Shown: piece after piece, positions 33,141 to 45,187 of the stretch
How the letters are laid out: each line of letters begins with the position of its first letter
How positions within the stretch are numbered: position 1 is the first letter of the stretch
Source: Coptis chinensis
Lineage: Eukaryota; Streptophyta; Magnoliopsida; Ranunculales; Ranunculaceae
Assembly: GCA_015680905.1 (NCBI GenBank)
Contig: CM027377.1
Span: 89,073,001-89,137,000, forward strand
DNA: 64,000 bases
Direction of reading: 5' to 3'
Notes under the pieces: generated by a model
Databases searched by the model: none
What the model saw: only the letters and a program-made list of their open reading frames with translations
Told to the model about the DNA's origin: nothing
Program-made: the position numbers and the translations under genes

Positions 33141-33819
33141 AAAAATCGGTCTTTCCATCCGGATTGCTTTCGAACTTTCTATTTGTGTTGCTTAGGTCCA
33201 TTAGTAGAGTTCATTGGGGTTGACGTCATCTAATTTAGTGTTCATTCGTTCGCATAACTTACGACATGCACACACTTCGAGGCGTTTTCCACTATCTTAT
33301 ATGTCACCCACGGTCGGAATAGAGTGTTTTATAGATCATTGGATAGGAAATTCTCTCCTGATCATTTCCATATCTCATTCGGAAAAATCGGACCCGGGTA
33401 ACTAACGGCGGCAATTTTGATTTGAAGTTCGCGAAAAAATCGAAAAAATCAAAATTTCGATTTTGGGCTTGGGCAAACCAGCCACCCGACAATAGCGACC
33501 GAGCCCTTACCTCCACGAACAGTTCATCGTTCTTCCTCCATTCCGCCATTAACGCCAAGCTTTAACCAAAACCTAAAACAAAATAAAAATTAAAAAGAAA
33601 ATACAATAAACCCAGCCCAAAATCAAATCCTAACCCCAAATCTTCTCCAAACTCCACCCACCACAAACACCACCAATTCAAACCACCAAAACCACCGAAA
33701 AATCAAAATTTGGTGTCCGGTCGCCACTACATCATCACCACCCATCGTTTTTTATCAGTAAGGTCTTTCCTCATTACTCCTACACCTTCTACAAACCCCA
33801 AACCGTATTCAAACTTCAA

Positions 33820-34573
33820 ATGGCTCAACAACGCCGAATTTTACCGGAGCAAGTTTTCATCTTTGCCGACCACTCGCCGTTTTTACGGTGACGAAATGGC
33901 TAGTAGGACTGGAGTAGTTTATGGTACTTTCGACCGAAGCCTTCTACCACGAAGACTTGGTCCGACGGGTTTACAACACCGGGAGTTGGAGGGGAGTAGG
34001 ATTTTGTGTTGGTAAGGAAGAAGAGGAAGGAGTTGACTACGGATCGTTGGTCGAGATTCTAGGCATTCCGCCTAGAATCCATCCGATGCCACTTTTACGG
34101 GAGCCCCAGTTTGTGACGGGTAGAGCCTTTGATGGCGTGGATCGTCATCAATGGGAGCTACAATACAAACTCCCATTGTGTTCGCCAGGGCATCCTCAGG
34201 ACCAACCAGTGGCTACTGCCTCGGTGGATTGGTCGGAATGTCCTAGGGAAGGACAAGGTCAGTGACATCGGTCTGCCCTGCCTCCACATCTTGTGGGTAC
34301 TCCAGGAGCAGAAGTACGATTTCTGTATCTTGGATTTTTTGCTGAGCATGATTAGGGGGGTCGGAAAGTCTTTGGCACCTCTTCCCGTGTTTAATTACCA
34401 AGATCATCTTTGAAGATGAAAGCAGCTCCGTCGATAGGATTTACATTACCCGCACCGTAACCCGCGCGATTCTATAGGGAGTGTGTCCAACAACGCTGGA
34501 TATTGCCCGCGGATAGGGAACAGGATGAGATAGAGGAGGAGGATGAGGATGATTCGGAGGAGGATGAGGAGGA
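33820..34573 (+). pseudogene. ORF B (E2), 5' part, cut by solo LTR
   Basis: It starts MAQQRRILPEQ. Visible blocks include TEAFYHEDLVRRVYNTGSWR (about 33925-33985), VDYGSLVEILGIPPRI (about 34030-34080), IGRNVLGKDKVSDIGLPCLH (about 34225-34290), a further FLLSMIRGVGKSLAPLPVF segment and an acidic Glu/Asp tract (34520-34573). The frame shifts near 33900 and 34200. It is interrupted in the acidic tract by the solo LTR and resumes at 35962. Confidence 0.75.
34569..34573. repeat. TSD of solo LTR (left copy)
   Basis: gagga, matched at 35957-35961. The tract is itself GAGGA-rich, so chance agreement is possible. Confidence 0.7.
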
Positions 34574-35956
34574 TGATAAGAGTGAAATGAATAGTCTACC
34601 TACGAAATGAACGATGCATTCCAAACGTAAGTAAACTAAACTCTTCTTTTGTTACTTTATCAAAGTTTTCTTCTACTCTCAATCCTATGAGATATAGTGG
34701 AGTAGAGTGATTCGTTCCACTCTTAGTCCTTCCGTATGCTTGTTTTCTAGTCTCAATACTCTACTTAAAGTCAATGAGAGCTTTACGAAAAGGGGACTAG
34801 ACTACGATGCAACTACCCACGAAATGCAACTAGTCGGTTATCAGAATATTATGGGAATGCTACGGTGATTCTATGATAAGGAGTTAGAGGGGATTGATTC
34901 CACCTTAACTCAACTTAATCCACTAACGACGAAGTCGTCAGAACCCGAATTGAACTGCCCGCAGAAACAAGCGGTTCTTCCTAATCCCTAATTACACATG
35001 GCATTTCTACCAATTAATAACTAGCATGTGAACAATTAAACCCATTCTCATGGTGAACTAATTATTTACGAGAATAGAAATTACGACGACTTCTACGATC
35101 AACGGAATCAAGCTTTCATCAAGGCTTCTCAACCCCCTCTAATGGAGGTTTAGCCTTGAATCATTCATTCCGCAAATCATTTCCATTTAAATTAAATCTA
35201 AACATAATATAAAGCATTGAAATTTACTAATTTAAACAATAATGAAATCTAAATTAATGACTGGAATGAAATAAGAACAAGAATTGAAATTAGATCTAGA
35301 AATGGAAATGACAAAATCGAGATTGATAAAAAAATACTACTTTATTGATCTAATCAAATGAAGAACAAGATCCAAAGGTTTAATCTAATAAATGATTTGA
35401 AATTAATTAAATAAAACAATTAAATCTAGATCTAGAAGCTATTTTAATGGCTACTTTCTATTCTAAGCTATCTACCTAACCTAACTGCCATTGACTGCCC
35501 TTGACTGCGAGTCAAGCTTTTGTTTTTATACATCCAGATCCAAAAATCGTGCATGGGCTTGGAGCCATGTTTTGGGCGAGAATCGGGCCCAAAACCCAAT
35601 TCTTTTCGAATCAAAAGGCCTCTTCAGCTGCAGTTGGCTTCCACAGACTTTTCGTCCACTTCTGCTCCTCTGATTGGATCAAGGATTGGATCATTGCAAA
35701 TCTCTTTCCGAGCCGGTCGTTTTGACATAAGGTAGGCCTCAATCCGAGGTCCGAGTCCAAAGATATGGCATTCGAAGTTCTCACGACTTTTTGCTCCTTT
35801 ATCTCGCTAAAGTGGCACATTTCTCGCACATAATGGACTTTGAAGCCCGAAATGCATAAAAACACGTAATCGTATTAACTCTTACTTATTATTCATATAA
35901 TTGGTCTAACAAAGATGATTATTAAGGGGTTAAAACTACAGTTTTGGGCTCTTATC
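34574..35956 (-). repeat. Solo LTR (1,383 bp) inside ORF B of E2
   Basis: A minus-oriented LTR with a TATA box at 35523-35530, flanked by gagga on both sides with ORF B sequence on each side. It has no PBS, PPT or internal sequence. It is closest to the N1 LTRs (e.g. the block around 34800-34830). The last base of the terminal TTATCA is missing. Such solo LTRs arise by LTR-LTR recombination. Confidence 0.85.
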
Positions 35957-35961
35957 GAGGA

Positions 35962-36205
35962 CGGACTTGCTTTTTGATACGGATGCCTTCCGTGAGGTGT
36001 TTGTTCGATCGCGATAACGCATGGCTATGCTTCATAGGGGCATCGCTTCACTAAACACTATCTGTGCAGACCTCCGGACTCGACAGGCGACTATTCATCA
36101 CAACTTTGAGATCCGCACCCAGAGAGAGGATGAGAGATGGGAACAGGCGAGGGCTGAGATAGAGGCCCAGCGCCAGTTTAGAGTGGACATGCTTGCACGC
36201 TTCCA
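35962..36205 (+). pseudogene. ORF B (E2), C-terminal fragment
   Basis: It resumes the acidic tract and encodes MLHRGIASLNTICADLRTRQ and TQREDERWEQARAEIEAQRQ, ending at VDMLARF. There the sequence switches abruptly to minus-strand 3' non-coding DNA at 36205/36206, so the natural C-terminus is lost. Confidence 0.8.
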
Positions 36206-37153
36206 AAAATGAGAAATTAGAATAAGTGACCAAAAATGGAGTTCTACCTAATCTCGTTTCGCAGAGTGCGATTGCATTGACCATATGCAACAAGGCCTTA
36301 AACCACTAGGAATTCCCTAGTGGATGAGTTATAGCCTCGTGAGAGTTTTCCAGTGAAGGTACTCACAAACTTCATCTATACTACAACGACTAAGAAAATA
36401 AAACTATTGTTTCCCTATTCATGCTCAACTATCTATACATCTCTCTAGCAATTGAATAAGAATAACCAAGTCAGAAACCTAAGCTAATATATGCATAATA
36501 CTCTATCATCTACAATAAACATATACACAATGAGTAGTACTATAAAATGTTTAGCAGGTTTGTTTCTGAGAACTCGGAATAGTGTCCTTAAGTAGGTTCT
36601 CACAATAATAGTCAAGAAACAACACTCTGATTTTTCCACTCAAGTTTCGCTACTCCAGTGTACAGTGGGCACACTTTACCTTACAATCTCAATGACACAC
36701 AGGAAGCCGGAGTCGATCAAACACATCTGCCACTTACTATCACACTAACCTATTCCTAATTGAGCTAGAGGTCTTTATTAGGTGTTACGGGGATTAGGAG
36801 ATGGTTTAAGAAGGAAGGAAATTGATATTCTAAAGGACAAGTCTGAGATAATAGAGTCTTCATATTATGTAACTAGAGAAAACCTTGTTATTTACTTTTG
36901 CTTCTACACTTTGTTTCCATCCTTAGCCATATTTTTTTTTCTTTTTCTTTGGCTTTTGACTCCCTTTTATTCTATTTTTGGAGTTTTTATTTTATTTTTT
37001 TTTTTTTTTTTTTTTTTTTTTCTTTTCCTTGGATGGAAACTTTTTTTTTTTTTTTTTTCCAAGCAACTAACTAATTTTTGTTTTACACGTTTTTTTCTTC
37101 TTCTTTCTTCACTCATTCTATTTTCAGACTTATCTTAATTGGGTAGGTTGATT

Positions 37154-37156
<3 letters not shown>

Positions 37157-37215
<59 letters not shown>
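37157..37215. repeat. (TA)n microsatellite
   Basis: A TA run of about 59 bp next to long T-runs (36990-37060, 37215-37245) in 3' non-coding DNA. Confidence 0.93.
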
Positions 37216-37231
<16 letters not shown>

Positions 37232-37810
37232 GTTTTTTTTTTTTTAATAGGGTAAAGGAATTGTGGTTTATGGAAGGGCTAATGAAAGGCTCAAAGGGCT
37301 TAATTAGCGGAAAATAATTCATAGGTTTGAATTTCGGCTATATCGATCCAAAGAGAGCCTAAATTCTCGCTAGGATATGGTTTAGTGATCAAGCAAGTGG
37401 ACGCGTGTGATTTCTCTATCCGGATTTTACTTCTCCCTTGTGTCATTTCTCAATTGTTTCACTCATATAAGGCTTTAGGCTATATTCTCACAGATTTGTA
37501 GAATAAGTACTCTAGCCTAGATTTCAGAAACTTCTTCGCCAAACAATCATAGATACTCATGTAATATATTTATAGATAGATGCAAAGATTATTACCTACA
37601 TATTAACCTAAGTTTCTAACAATTATTCTGATGCAAAAGCTATGTGAGACTTCTAGATTGTTAAGAGCATAGAAAGAAACAATACCAATATTCCTAAGTG
37701 TATAGCATAACTTATTTATTTATATTTATAAATTTTTTGAAATTTTTACTAGAAAACAAATGCATATTATACATATTTATATCCTAGCAGATGTCTTAAT
37801 TACACGTGTT

Positions 37811-37850
37811 TCTATGCCCCCAACAAAAAAATGCTTTGTCTTCAAAGCAT
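37811..37850 (-). other. Post-ORF A module (inverted copy)
   Basis: The minus strand has a TGCTTTGAAGACAAAGCA stem-loop, then TTTTTTGTTGGGGGC. Confidence 0.55.
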
Positions 37851-37903
37851 TTAAATAAAGAGGGTAGTAAAAATACCATTGAAGCGCGTGAAATTCGGAA
37901 CAT

Positions 37904-38044
37904 CTGCAAAAAGAAGGTTAGAACGCATTACTAATATAGGAAATAAAACTGACTCAACTCTATAATGAAGTTCTACCCATTATGGGGTTACAAGAATGAA
38001 ATTGCTTGGGACATAAGCCGACACTAACGTAAACTAAAACTTAC
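37904..38044 (-). other. Intron-like segment after ORF A (inverted copy)
   Basis: GGAG|GTAAGTTTTAG at one end and TTTTTGCAG|ATG at the other, 141 nt. The homologous E2 segment is 43413-43548. It could be a 3' UTR intron or one that extends ORF A. Confidence 0.4.
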
Positions 38045-38058
38045 CTCCACTCCCGCTG

Positions 38059-38987
38059 TTATTCGTCATCTTCGTCATCCTCCACTTCTATAAAGAAGTG
38101 AGGTTCCTTCGCGTCCTGCCATGCTATGATAATTTGCCAGGCTTCACGCCATTTATCATCTATGGTTGCTAACCTATTAAGTGCCACTTGGTCTGATGGG
38201 GTGTAGGGTGAAACCTGGTGAGGTTGTATCCGCCACCCTTGCCAAGTCATTGCACGGAAAGATCGAATAATACTATTGGTGGGTCGCACCGTGTCTACCC
38301 TAATCCAATCCATGAAACGTGTACAAAAAACAGAAAAGAAACATAGCATAATACGTGAAACTAGAACAGGCATAAGAAGGTACTTATGCCTCATGGTATG
38401 GGCTCGTGCTAAACTAGACATCAAAGTTCTGGGAAGGTCATAGAACCAAGGCCCCATGGCTAAAGCAAGGAAAACGCTGCAAGTGGCGCCATTCATCAAG
38501 AAAAAACGCCATTCCCCTAAAATGTTTAGCATAATCCAAAACATAACAGTTCCTATGTTCATGGACCCGGGCTACCAAGGGCAACGCGTTATAGTCCCCT
38601 TGGTCCTCAATCTGAGGAAAATGCCCCGCCCCATAAGCCTCGTGCAAAGACTCATAAGTGTAGACATGCATATTATCGACCCAATAGCACCATGGGTCTT
38701 GTATCTCGGCATAGCAAGTCCAAGAACAAATGCTAGCAAGAACCCGTAATTTCCATTGGTTCATCGTCGTTATATTGATGGAGAACACTTGTTCTCCATC
38801 CGGCTCTCAAAGAAAATGCAGTTATTATAAAAATAAGATGCAAGTCTTTGGAGAATAAATTTCAGCCGGTCTTACCATAAGAGGTTCCCGTACCAACGAT
38901 GTGATCACCTCGCAAAACCAAGCACCGTAAGTAGTGCTTTGGAACAAATCTTCGAAGACTGTTCGGTATCAATGTTGGAGATGTCAT
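38059..38987 (-). pseudogene. ORF A (inverted copy in E2)
   Basis: Start at 38987, stop at 38059-38061. The C-terminal 167 codons (38059-38562) are open: MNIGTVMFWIMLNILGEWRF, ARAHTMRHKYLLMPVLVSRI, TNSIIRSFRAMTWQGW and an acidic end (EVEDDEDDE). The N-terminal third is frameshifted (38438-38788 open in another frame). It is nearly the same as N1 ORF A and is the best C-terminal half in the window. Confidence 0.8.
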
Positions 38988-39363
38988 CTCAAAATTATGC
39001 TTTGGAATAGCTGCGAAAAGATCCGGATACTACGCGTAAAAACCGAAAATTTCTGGTCCATGGAAGTCAGGCGGCCAGCCAACTACTAGGGCGCTGAAGT
39101 CGCGCTTTTGTAATTTGGAATTCCAGTAAGTAGGGTCGCTTGACTTGGCGCTGGGCGCTAGTAGTATTTTGGAATTCCAGTGTTTTAGCGAAGTCGCGCC
39201 TGAGTAAAATTTTCTGTCGAATTGTAGGCCGAAAGGCTATTCAATTCGCTGGCGCTCCCGAAAGGCATTTGCAAAAATGAAGTCGAAACGTGGAATCGCG
39301 GGTGTGAAGGGTGAGTGATGGAGTTTAGGTGCAGTGTGAGTTGTGAGAATAGTTTGTATCAAG

Positions 39364-39371
39364 TTTATATA
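39364..39371 (-). promoter_or_regulatory. Internal TATA box upstream of ORF A (inverted copy)
   Basis: The minus strand reads AAACCTATATAAACTTG, as in E1 and N1. Confidence 0.55.
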
Positions 39372-39656
39372 GGTTTAAAGTTGCTAAAAAGGATCGGAAA
39401 GTTGCCAAAACTAATTACGGCGGCTTTCGGAATCCTAAAATTTCCAAACTCAAAAACGGAAACAACTCATAACCCGGATTCTCATTCAAACCCGGATCTT
39501 TTAGGTTGATTTTATGATAGAATGTACCTATTTAATCTAGATTTCATCCTACAATGATACTTGATCATATTTCTTCCTAAACAACCATATTTTCACCTTG
39601 ACTCCGCAATTAATTCTAATCATGCGAGGGTTATACAAAAATCATGCTTGAATTGA

Positions 39657-39687
39657 TAAAACCACCCCAAACAAGTTGGGAAGGTGG
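39657..39687 (-). other. ORF B/ORF A boundary G-rich module (inverted copy)
   Basis: The minus strand has CCCACCTTCCCAACTTG, then TTTGGGGTGGTTTT. Confidence 0.6.
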
Positions 39688-39830
39688 GGTCAATATGAAA
39701 CAACCATGCATAATGAAAATAGGCCCTTATATTAAAAATTTCATTCGAGTACCACTACAAAATTCAAATTACGGAAATAAAAAATTACATTACAATAAAA
39801 ACAACAAAATAAATAAAACAACAACCACTA

Positions 39831-41002
39831 TCAATCCTCGGACTCTCTAAACAAATTTCCATCGGTGGCGGAGGGCACACTCTCTAGTGGTGGCTCCGGG
39901 CTCCGAAGGTCCAGAGCAGCGTCCTTCGCCGACGACGCCATGCCTCGTAGTGTGTCCCTCGAAGCGAGAAGTCTGATGAGGTGGGAAGCGTGCAAGCATA
40001 TCCACTCTAAACCGGGCGCTTCGGCTTCCATCTCAGCCCTCGCCTGCTCCCATCTCTCATCCTCTCTGTGGGTGCGGATCTCGAAGTTGTGATGAATAGT
40101 CGCCTGTCGAGTCCGGAGGTCTGTGCAGATAGTGTTTAGTGAACGCATGCCCCTATGAAGCATAGCCATGCGTTACTGGCCGAACCAACACCTCGGAAGG
40201 CATCCGCGATCAAAGCAGGTCACGTCCTCCTCATCCTCGGAGGCATCCTCATCCTCCTCCTCTTCATTCTCAGCTCCTCCATCCTCTTCTTCTTCTTCTC
40301 TATCCTCAGCCCTCCTCCAAACTTGTTGGACACACTCCCTATAGATACGCGTGTTACGGTGCAGGGTAATGTAAATCCTCTCAGACACCGGAGCTGCTTT
40401 CATCTTCAGCATGATCTTGGTGATTAACACAGGAAGAGGTGCCAAAGACCTTCCGACCCCCCTAATCATGCTTTCAAGCAAAAAAACCGGGATACGTAAA
40501 TCGTGATTTCCGCGCTCCCCGGAGTACCCATAAGACGGGAGGCAGGTCGGACCGATGTCGCCGACCTTGTCCTTCCCTAGGACATTCCGACCAATCCACC
40601 GAGCCAGAAATGAAGCCGGTTGGTTGGTCCCGAGGGATGCCATGCATACAATGGGAGTTTGTATTGTAGCTCCCATTGATGACAATCCGCCCATCGAGGC
40701 TCTACCCGTCAAACCGGGGCTCTGTAGAGTGACATCGGGGATGGATTCTAGGCGGAATGCCTAGAATCTCAAACCAACGATCCAAAGAGTCAACTCCCTT
40801 CTCTTCTTCCTTACCATCACAAAAATCCTACTCCCCTCCAACTCCCGGTGTTGTAGAACCGTCGGACCAAGTCTTCGTGGTAGAAGGCTTCGGTCGAAAG
40901 TACCGAGACTATTCCAGTTCTACTAGCCATTTCACACCGTAAAACGGAGCGAAATGGTCGGCGAAGGAAAACTTGCTCGGATAATTCGCGTTGTTGAGCC
41001 AT
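39831..41002 (-). pseudogene. ORF B (inverted copy in E2)
   Basis: Start MAQQRE at 41002, stop at 39831. Open pieces encode STEAFYHEDLVRRFYNTGSW (about 40840-40900), WIGRNVLGKDKVGDIGPTCL (about 40540-40600), a long acidic stretch (EEEEEDGGAENEEEEDEDAS, about 40215-40290), and MRSLNTICTDLRTRQATIHH followed by EDERWEQARAEMEAE. Frameshifts occur near 40820, 40710 and 40170. Close to N1 ORF B. Confidence 0.78.
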
Positions 41003-41675
41003 TTAGTGTTTGAAATGGAGTGAGGGTTTAAATATGATGTGGTGGTGGTGGTTTGACTTGACCGACTGAAAAGAACAAAGTGGTGGTGGAGGAGGTGGCG
41101 GCCCGCAAAGACCAAATTTGTGAATTTTTGGTGGTTTTAGTTATTTAAATCGGTGGGGTTGTGGTGGTTTGGTTTTAGAGAAGATTTGGGGTTAGGATTT
41201 GATTATTGGCGTGGGTTTATGGTATTTTCTTTTTAATTTTTATTTTTCTAGGTTTGGAGCTTGTTAATGGCGGTGGAAGATGAAAAACGATGAACCGCTT
41301 TCTCGAAGAAGGTAAAAAAAGCGCCGCTGGTGTCGTGGTTGGGTTAGGTTGAGCCCAAAATCGAAATTTTGATTTTTTCGATTTTTTTTCGCTAATTTCA
41401 AATCAAAATTGCCGCCGTTACGGGTCTGATTTTTGCGAATGAGATATGGAAATGATCAGGAGGGAATTTCCTATCCAATGATCCATAAAACACTCTATTC
41501 CGACTTCGGATGACATACGAGATAGTGGAAAACGCCTCGAAGTGCGTGCATGACGTAAGTTATGCTAACGAATGAACTCTAAATTAATAGATTATGTCAA
41601 TCCGCTTAATACAATAAAACGGCCTAAGAAACTCTAATGGGACATAAAACATTTATTACGGAAACATTTAACACT

Positions 41676-41720
41676 TTACCCCAAACAAATTTTTACAACG
41701 GCTTAGAAAATTTGTTTTAG
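41676..41720 (-). other. Pre-ORF B module (inverted copy)
   Basis: The minus strand has an AAAACAAATTTTC...AAAAATTTGTTT stem, then GGGG. Confidence 0.55.
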
Positions 41721-42039
41721 TAGTGGGTCTTTTAAAGTCGATTCGAGACTTCCTAGATTACTATGTTTATTTTTATTTTTATTTTTTATTTTTATTTTAT
41801 TTTTAGAAGGAAAAACGATAAGCAATAAAGACATAATTCACACCATAGAGAAACATGACTCAAAAAATCCGAGAAAAAACATGCAAGAGTGGAAAACGTG
41901 AACTATGTGAACTGTGGACTTAGGATCCGGTACTTACAGCCACACACTCCATAGGGAGGGCCCGTTATCTTAATGGTGCACTCACCAATATATTAAAGTG
42001 AAAGGAAATGCACCAAACACCTAAAATTGAGTCGTTTAT

Positions 42040-42840
42040 AGTCGATACTTTCGAGACTTTATCTAAAACATATGTATGAACATGCGGTTGTTCATATATC
42101 AACAACCAAATAGTTGTGGATCATTCCATAAATAAATATCACATAAAACATATCCAAACACAATGAAACACCAATTTTCCCTATGACTCAACCTAGTGAA
42201 ATGAAAGCTTAAGTCGGATTACCCTATTGTGTAACCTATCATGCACCTTATTTTTCATTTTTTGAATGAGTGGGTGTTCTAGTAAATAAGTGTGGAAAAG
42301 TGAATGGTTGTGGAGAATATGGTAGATATGGATAAGTTCTAGAAAGACAGCTTGTACACAATGAGGATGTGGTTTTAGCACCGAACTCATTCATTGTGTG
42401 TGTAGGGACTGCTCAATTCTGAAAATGAAGGTGTCAAATAGTTTGTCCTTACGGAGTATCTGTTTTGCTAGGAGGATTTAAAAAATTATGAAGCACTGGG
42501 AGAAACAAAAGGATCGAGTGCAAACGCCAGATTTTCTTTGAAAGGGTGGAAGGAGGGGAATCGAGGTGGATGTTGTGCAAGTTAGTTCTTGATAGGGTGA
42601 ATCGTCACCTACTACGAAGAGAAACTCATCGAATTCCTCATCTAGATTGGTCATATCCACATTACTATGGTAGTCCTCTACATCTTTGAGAAAGTCATCT
42701 ATCCCGTCCTCATCAATAACATGTGTATCGACTAGTGTAGGAATGAAAATGTTGGAGTCTGACTTTCCAAAGGAAAGAATTTTGGTAATATGATTATCAG
42801 GGAACGTGTTGTTGAAATAATCTCGAGCAAAGCTCTCGAT
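42040..42840 (-). pseudogene. Domain X (inverted copy in E2)
   Basis: Contains VIDEDGIDDFLKDVEDYHSN and DEEFDEFLFVVGDDSPYQEL in one open frame (42478-42978), then a frameshift into KNKVHDRLHNRVIRLKLSFH (about 42193-42260). The aromatic block is decayed. The longest uninterrupted X linker in the window. Confidence 0.65.
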
Positions 42841-43012
42841 CATGCTAACCTCTCCATCCATAGACGAATCGGGTAACTGTGTCCTTGTTTTAAAAACATT
42901 GACTTCAACAGCAAGATGGCCAAAAGACATGGACATTGAACCATCACGGCAATTAATGAGCGCATTGGCAGTTGCCAAGAACGGACGCCCTAAAATAATC
43001 GGGACAGAGTCG
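42841..43012 (-). pseudogene. Protease C-terminal end (inverted copy)
   Basis: Encodes the RPFLATANALINCRDGSMSM and FGHLAVEVNVF end of the protease region. It is cut at 43012 where plus-strand ORF A begins. Confidence 0.75.
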
Positions 43013-43399
43013 GTTCTATGACCATCCCAGAACTTTGATGTCTAGTTTAGCACGAGCCCATACCATGAGGCATAAGTACCTTCTTATGCCTGTTCTAATT
43101 TCACGTATTATGCTATGTTTCTTTCCTGTTTTTTGTACACGTTTCACGGATTGGATTAGGGTAGACACGGTGCGACCCACCAATAGTATTATTCGATCTT
43201 TCCGCAATGACTTGGCAAGGGTGGCGGATACAACCTCACCAGGTTGCACCCTACACCCCATCGGACCAAGTGGCACTTAATAGGTTAGCAACCATAGATG
43301 ATAAATGGCGTGAAGCCCGCAAATTATCATAGCATGGCAGGGCGCTTGAAGGAGCCTCACTTCTTTATAGAAGTAGAGGATGACGAAGATGACGAATAA
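43013..43399 (+). pseudogene. ORF A (E2), 3' half
   Basis: Begins mid-gene with LMSSLARAHTMRHKYLLMPV and runs through TNSIIRSFRN to EVEDDEDDE (stop 43397-43399). One frameshift at about 43205. The N-terminal half is missing and joined to the inverted segment. Confidence 0.8.
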
Positions 43400-43412
43400 C
43401 AAAAGAGTGGAG

Positions 43413-43548
43413 GTAAGTTTTAGTTTCATTGAGTGTCCGCTTATGTCCCAAGCAATTTAATTCTGTTAACCCCATAATGGGTGGAACTCTTATAGAGTTC
43501 GCGTCGGTTTTATTTCCTATATTAGTGCGTTCTAACCATGTTTTGCAG
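43413..43548 (+). other. Intron-like segment after ORF A (E2)
   Basis: GGAG|GTAAGTTTTAG to CATGTTTTGCAG|ATG, 136 nt. Matches plant splice consensus at both ends and is conserved in position in four other copies. Confidence 0.4.
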
Positions 43549-45187
43549 ATGTTTCAATTTCACGCTTCTTGAATGGTATTTTTCCTACCCTCTTTATTTA
43601 AATGCTTTGAGGACAAAGCATGCTTCTTGTTTGGGGGTGGGCATAGAAACACGTGTAATTAAGACATCCGCTAGGATATAAATATGTATAATATGCATTT
43701 GTTTTCTAGTTAAAATTTCAAAAATTCAAAAATATAAATAAATAAGTAATGCTATACACTTAGGAATATTGGTATTGTTTCTTTCTCCATGCTCTTAACA
43801 ATCTAGAAGTCTCAATGTAGGCTGTTTTAGCGTCGGAATAATTGTTAGAAACTTAGGTTAATATATAGGTAATAATCTTTACATCTATCTATAAATATAT
43901 TACATGAGTATCTATGATTGTTAGCGATAAAGTTTCTGAAATCTAGGCTAGAGTACTTATTCTACAAATCCTGTGAGAATATAGCCTAAAGTCTTATATG
44001 AGTGAAACATTTGAGAAATGACACAAGGGAGAAGTAAAATCCGGATAGAGAAATCACACGTCCACTTGCTTGATCACTAAACCATATCCTAAGCGAGAAT
44101 TTAGGCCCTCTTTGGATCGATATAGCCAGAAATTCAAACCTATGAATTATTTTCCGCTAGTCGCCCCACTGAGCCTTTCATTAGCCCTTCCATAAACCAC
44201 AATTCCTTTACCCTGTTACAAAAACAAAACAAAATAAAAAAATAAATCAACCTACCCAATTTAGAATAAGTCTGAGAATAGAATGATGAAGAAAGAATAA
44301 GAGAAAAACCTGTGTAAACAAAAATTAGTTAGTGCTTCAGAAAATAAAGAAAATAAGTTTCCATCCAAAGAAAAGAAAAATAAAAATAAAAATAAAATAA
44401 AAACTCCAAAAATAGAATAAAAGGGAGTCAAAAGCCAAAGAAAAGAAAAAGAAAAATATGGCTAAGGATGGAAACAAAGTGTAGAAGCAAAAGTAAATAA
44501 CAAGGTTTCTCTAGTTACGTAATATGAAGACTCTATTATCTCATACTTGTCCTTTAGAATATCCATTTCCTTCCTTCTTAAACCATCTCCTAATCCCGTA
44601 ACACCTAATAAAAAGACCTCTAGCTCAATTAGGAATAGGTTAGTGTGATAGTAAGTGGCATGATGTGTTTGATCGACTCCGGCTTCTGGGTTGTCATTGA
44701 GATTGTAAGGTAAAGTGTGCCCACTTGTACACTTTGAGTAGCTTAAACTTGATTGGAAAAATCAGAGTGTTGTTTCTTGACTATTATTGTGAGAACCTAC
44801 TTAAGGACGCTTATTCCGAAGTTCTCGAAAACAAACCTCGCTAAACATTTTATAGTACTACTCATTGTGTATATGTTTATTGTAGATGATAGATTATTAT
44901 GCATATATTAACTTAGGTTTCTGACTTGGTTATTCTTATTCAATTGCTAGAGAGATGTATAGATAGTTGAGCATGAATAAGGAAACAATAGTTTTATTTT
45001 CTTAGTCGTTGTAGTATAGATGAAGTTTGTGAGTACCTTCATCGAAAACTCTCACGAGGCTATAACTTCGTCCACTAGGGAATTCCTAGTGGTTTAAGGC
45101 CTTGTTGCATATGGTCAATGCAATCGCGACTCAAAGAAAACGAGTAGTTAGAACTCCATTTTTGGTCACTTATTCTAATTTCTCATC
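43549..45187 (+). other. 3' non-coding region of E2
   Basis: Collinear with the 3' regions of L, E1 and N1. No conserved ORF. Confidence 0.65.
43604..43641 (+). other. Post-ORF A stem-loop plus G-rich tract (E2)
   Basis: GCTTTGAGGACAAAGC, then TTGTTTGGGGGTGGG. The best-preserved copy of this module. Confidence 0.7.

Larger units (their letters stand above)
36206..43012 (-). mobile_element. Inverted internal segment inside E2 (3' non-coding - A - B - X - protease end)
   Basis: A 6.8-kb minus-strand piece begins about 40 bp inside the point where its PPT would lie and ends in the protease C-terminal motif (RPFLATANALINC, about 42945-42990). It has no LTR, PPT, PBS or TSD, so it is not an ordinary insertion. 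It replaces the end of ORF B and the first half of ORF A of E2. With 31700-36205 it forms a large inverted repeat. Confidence 0.75.
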
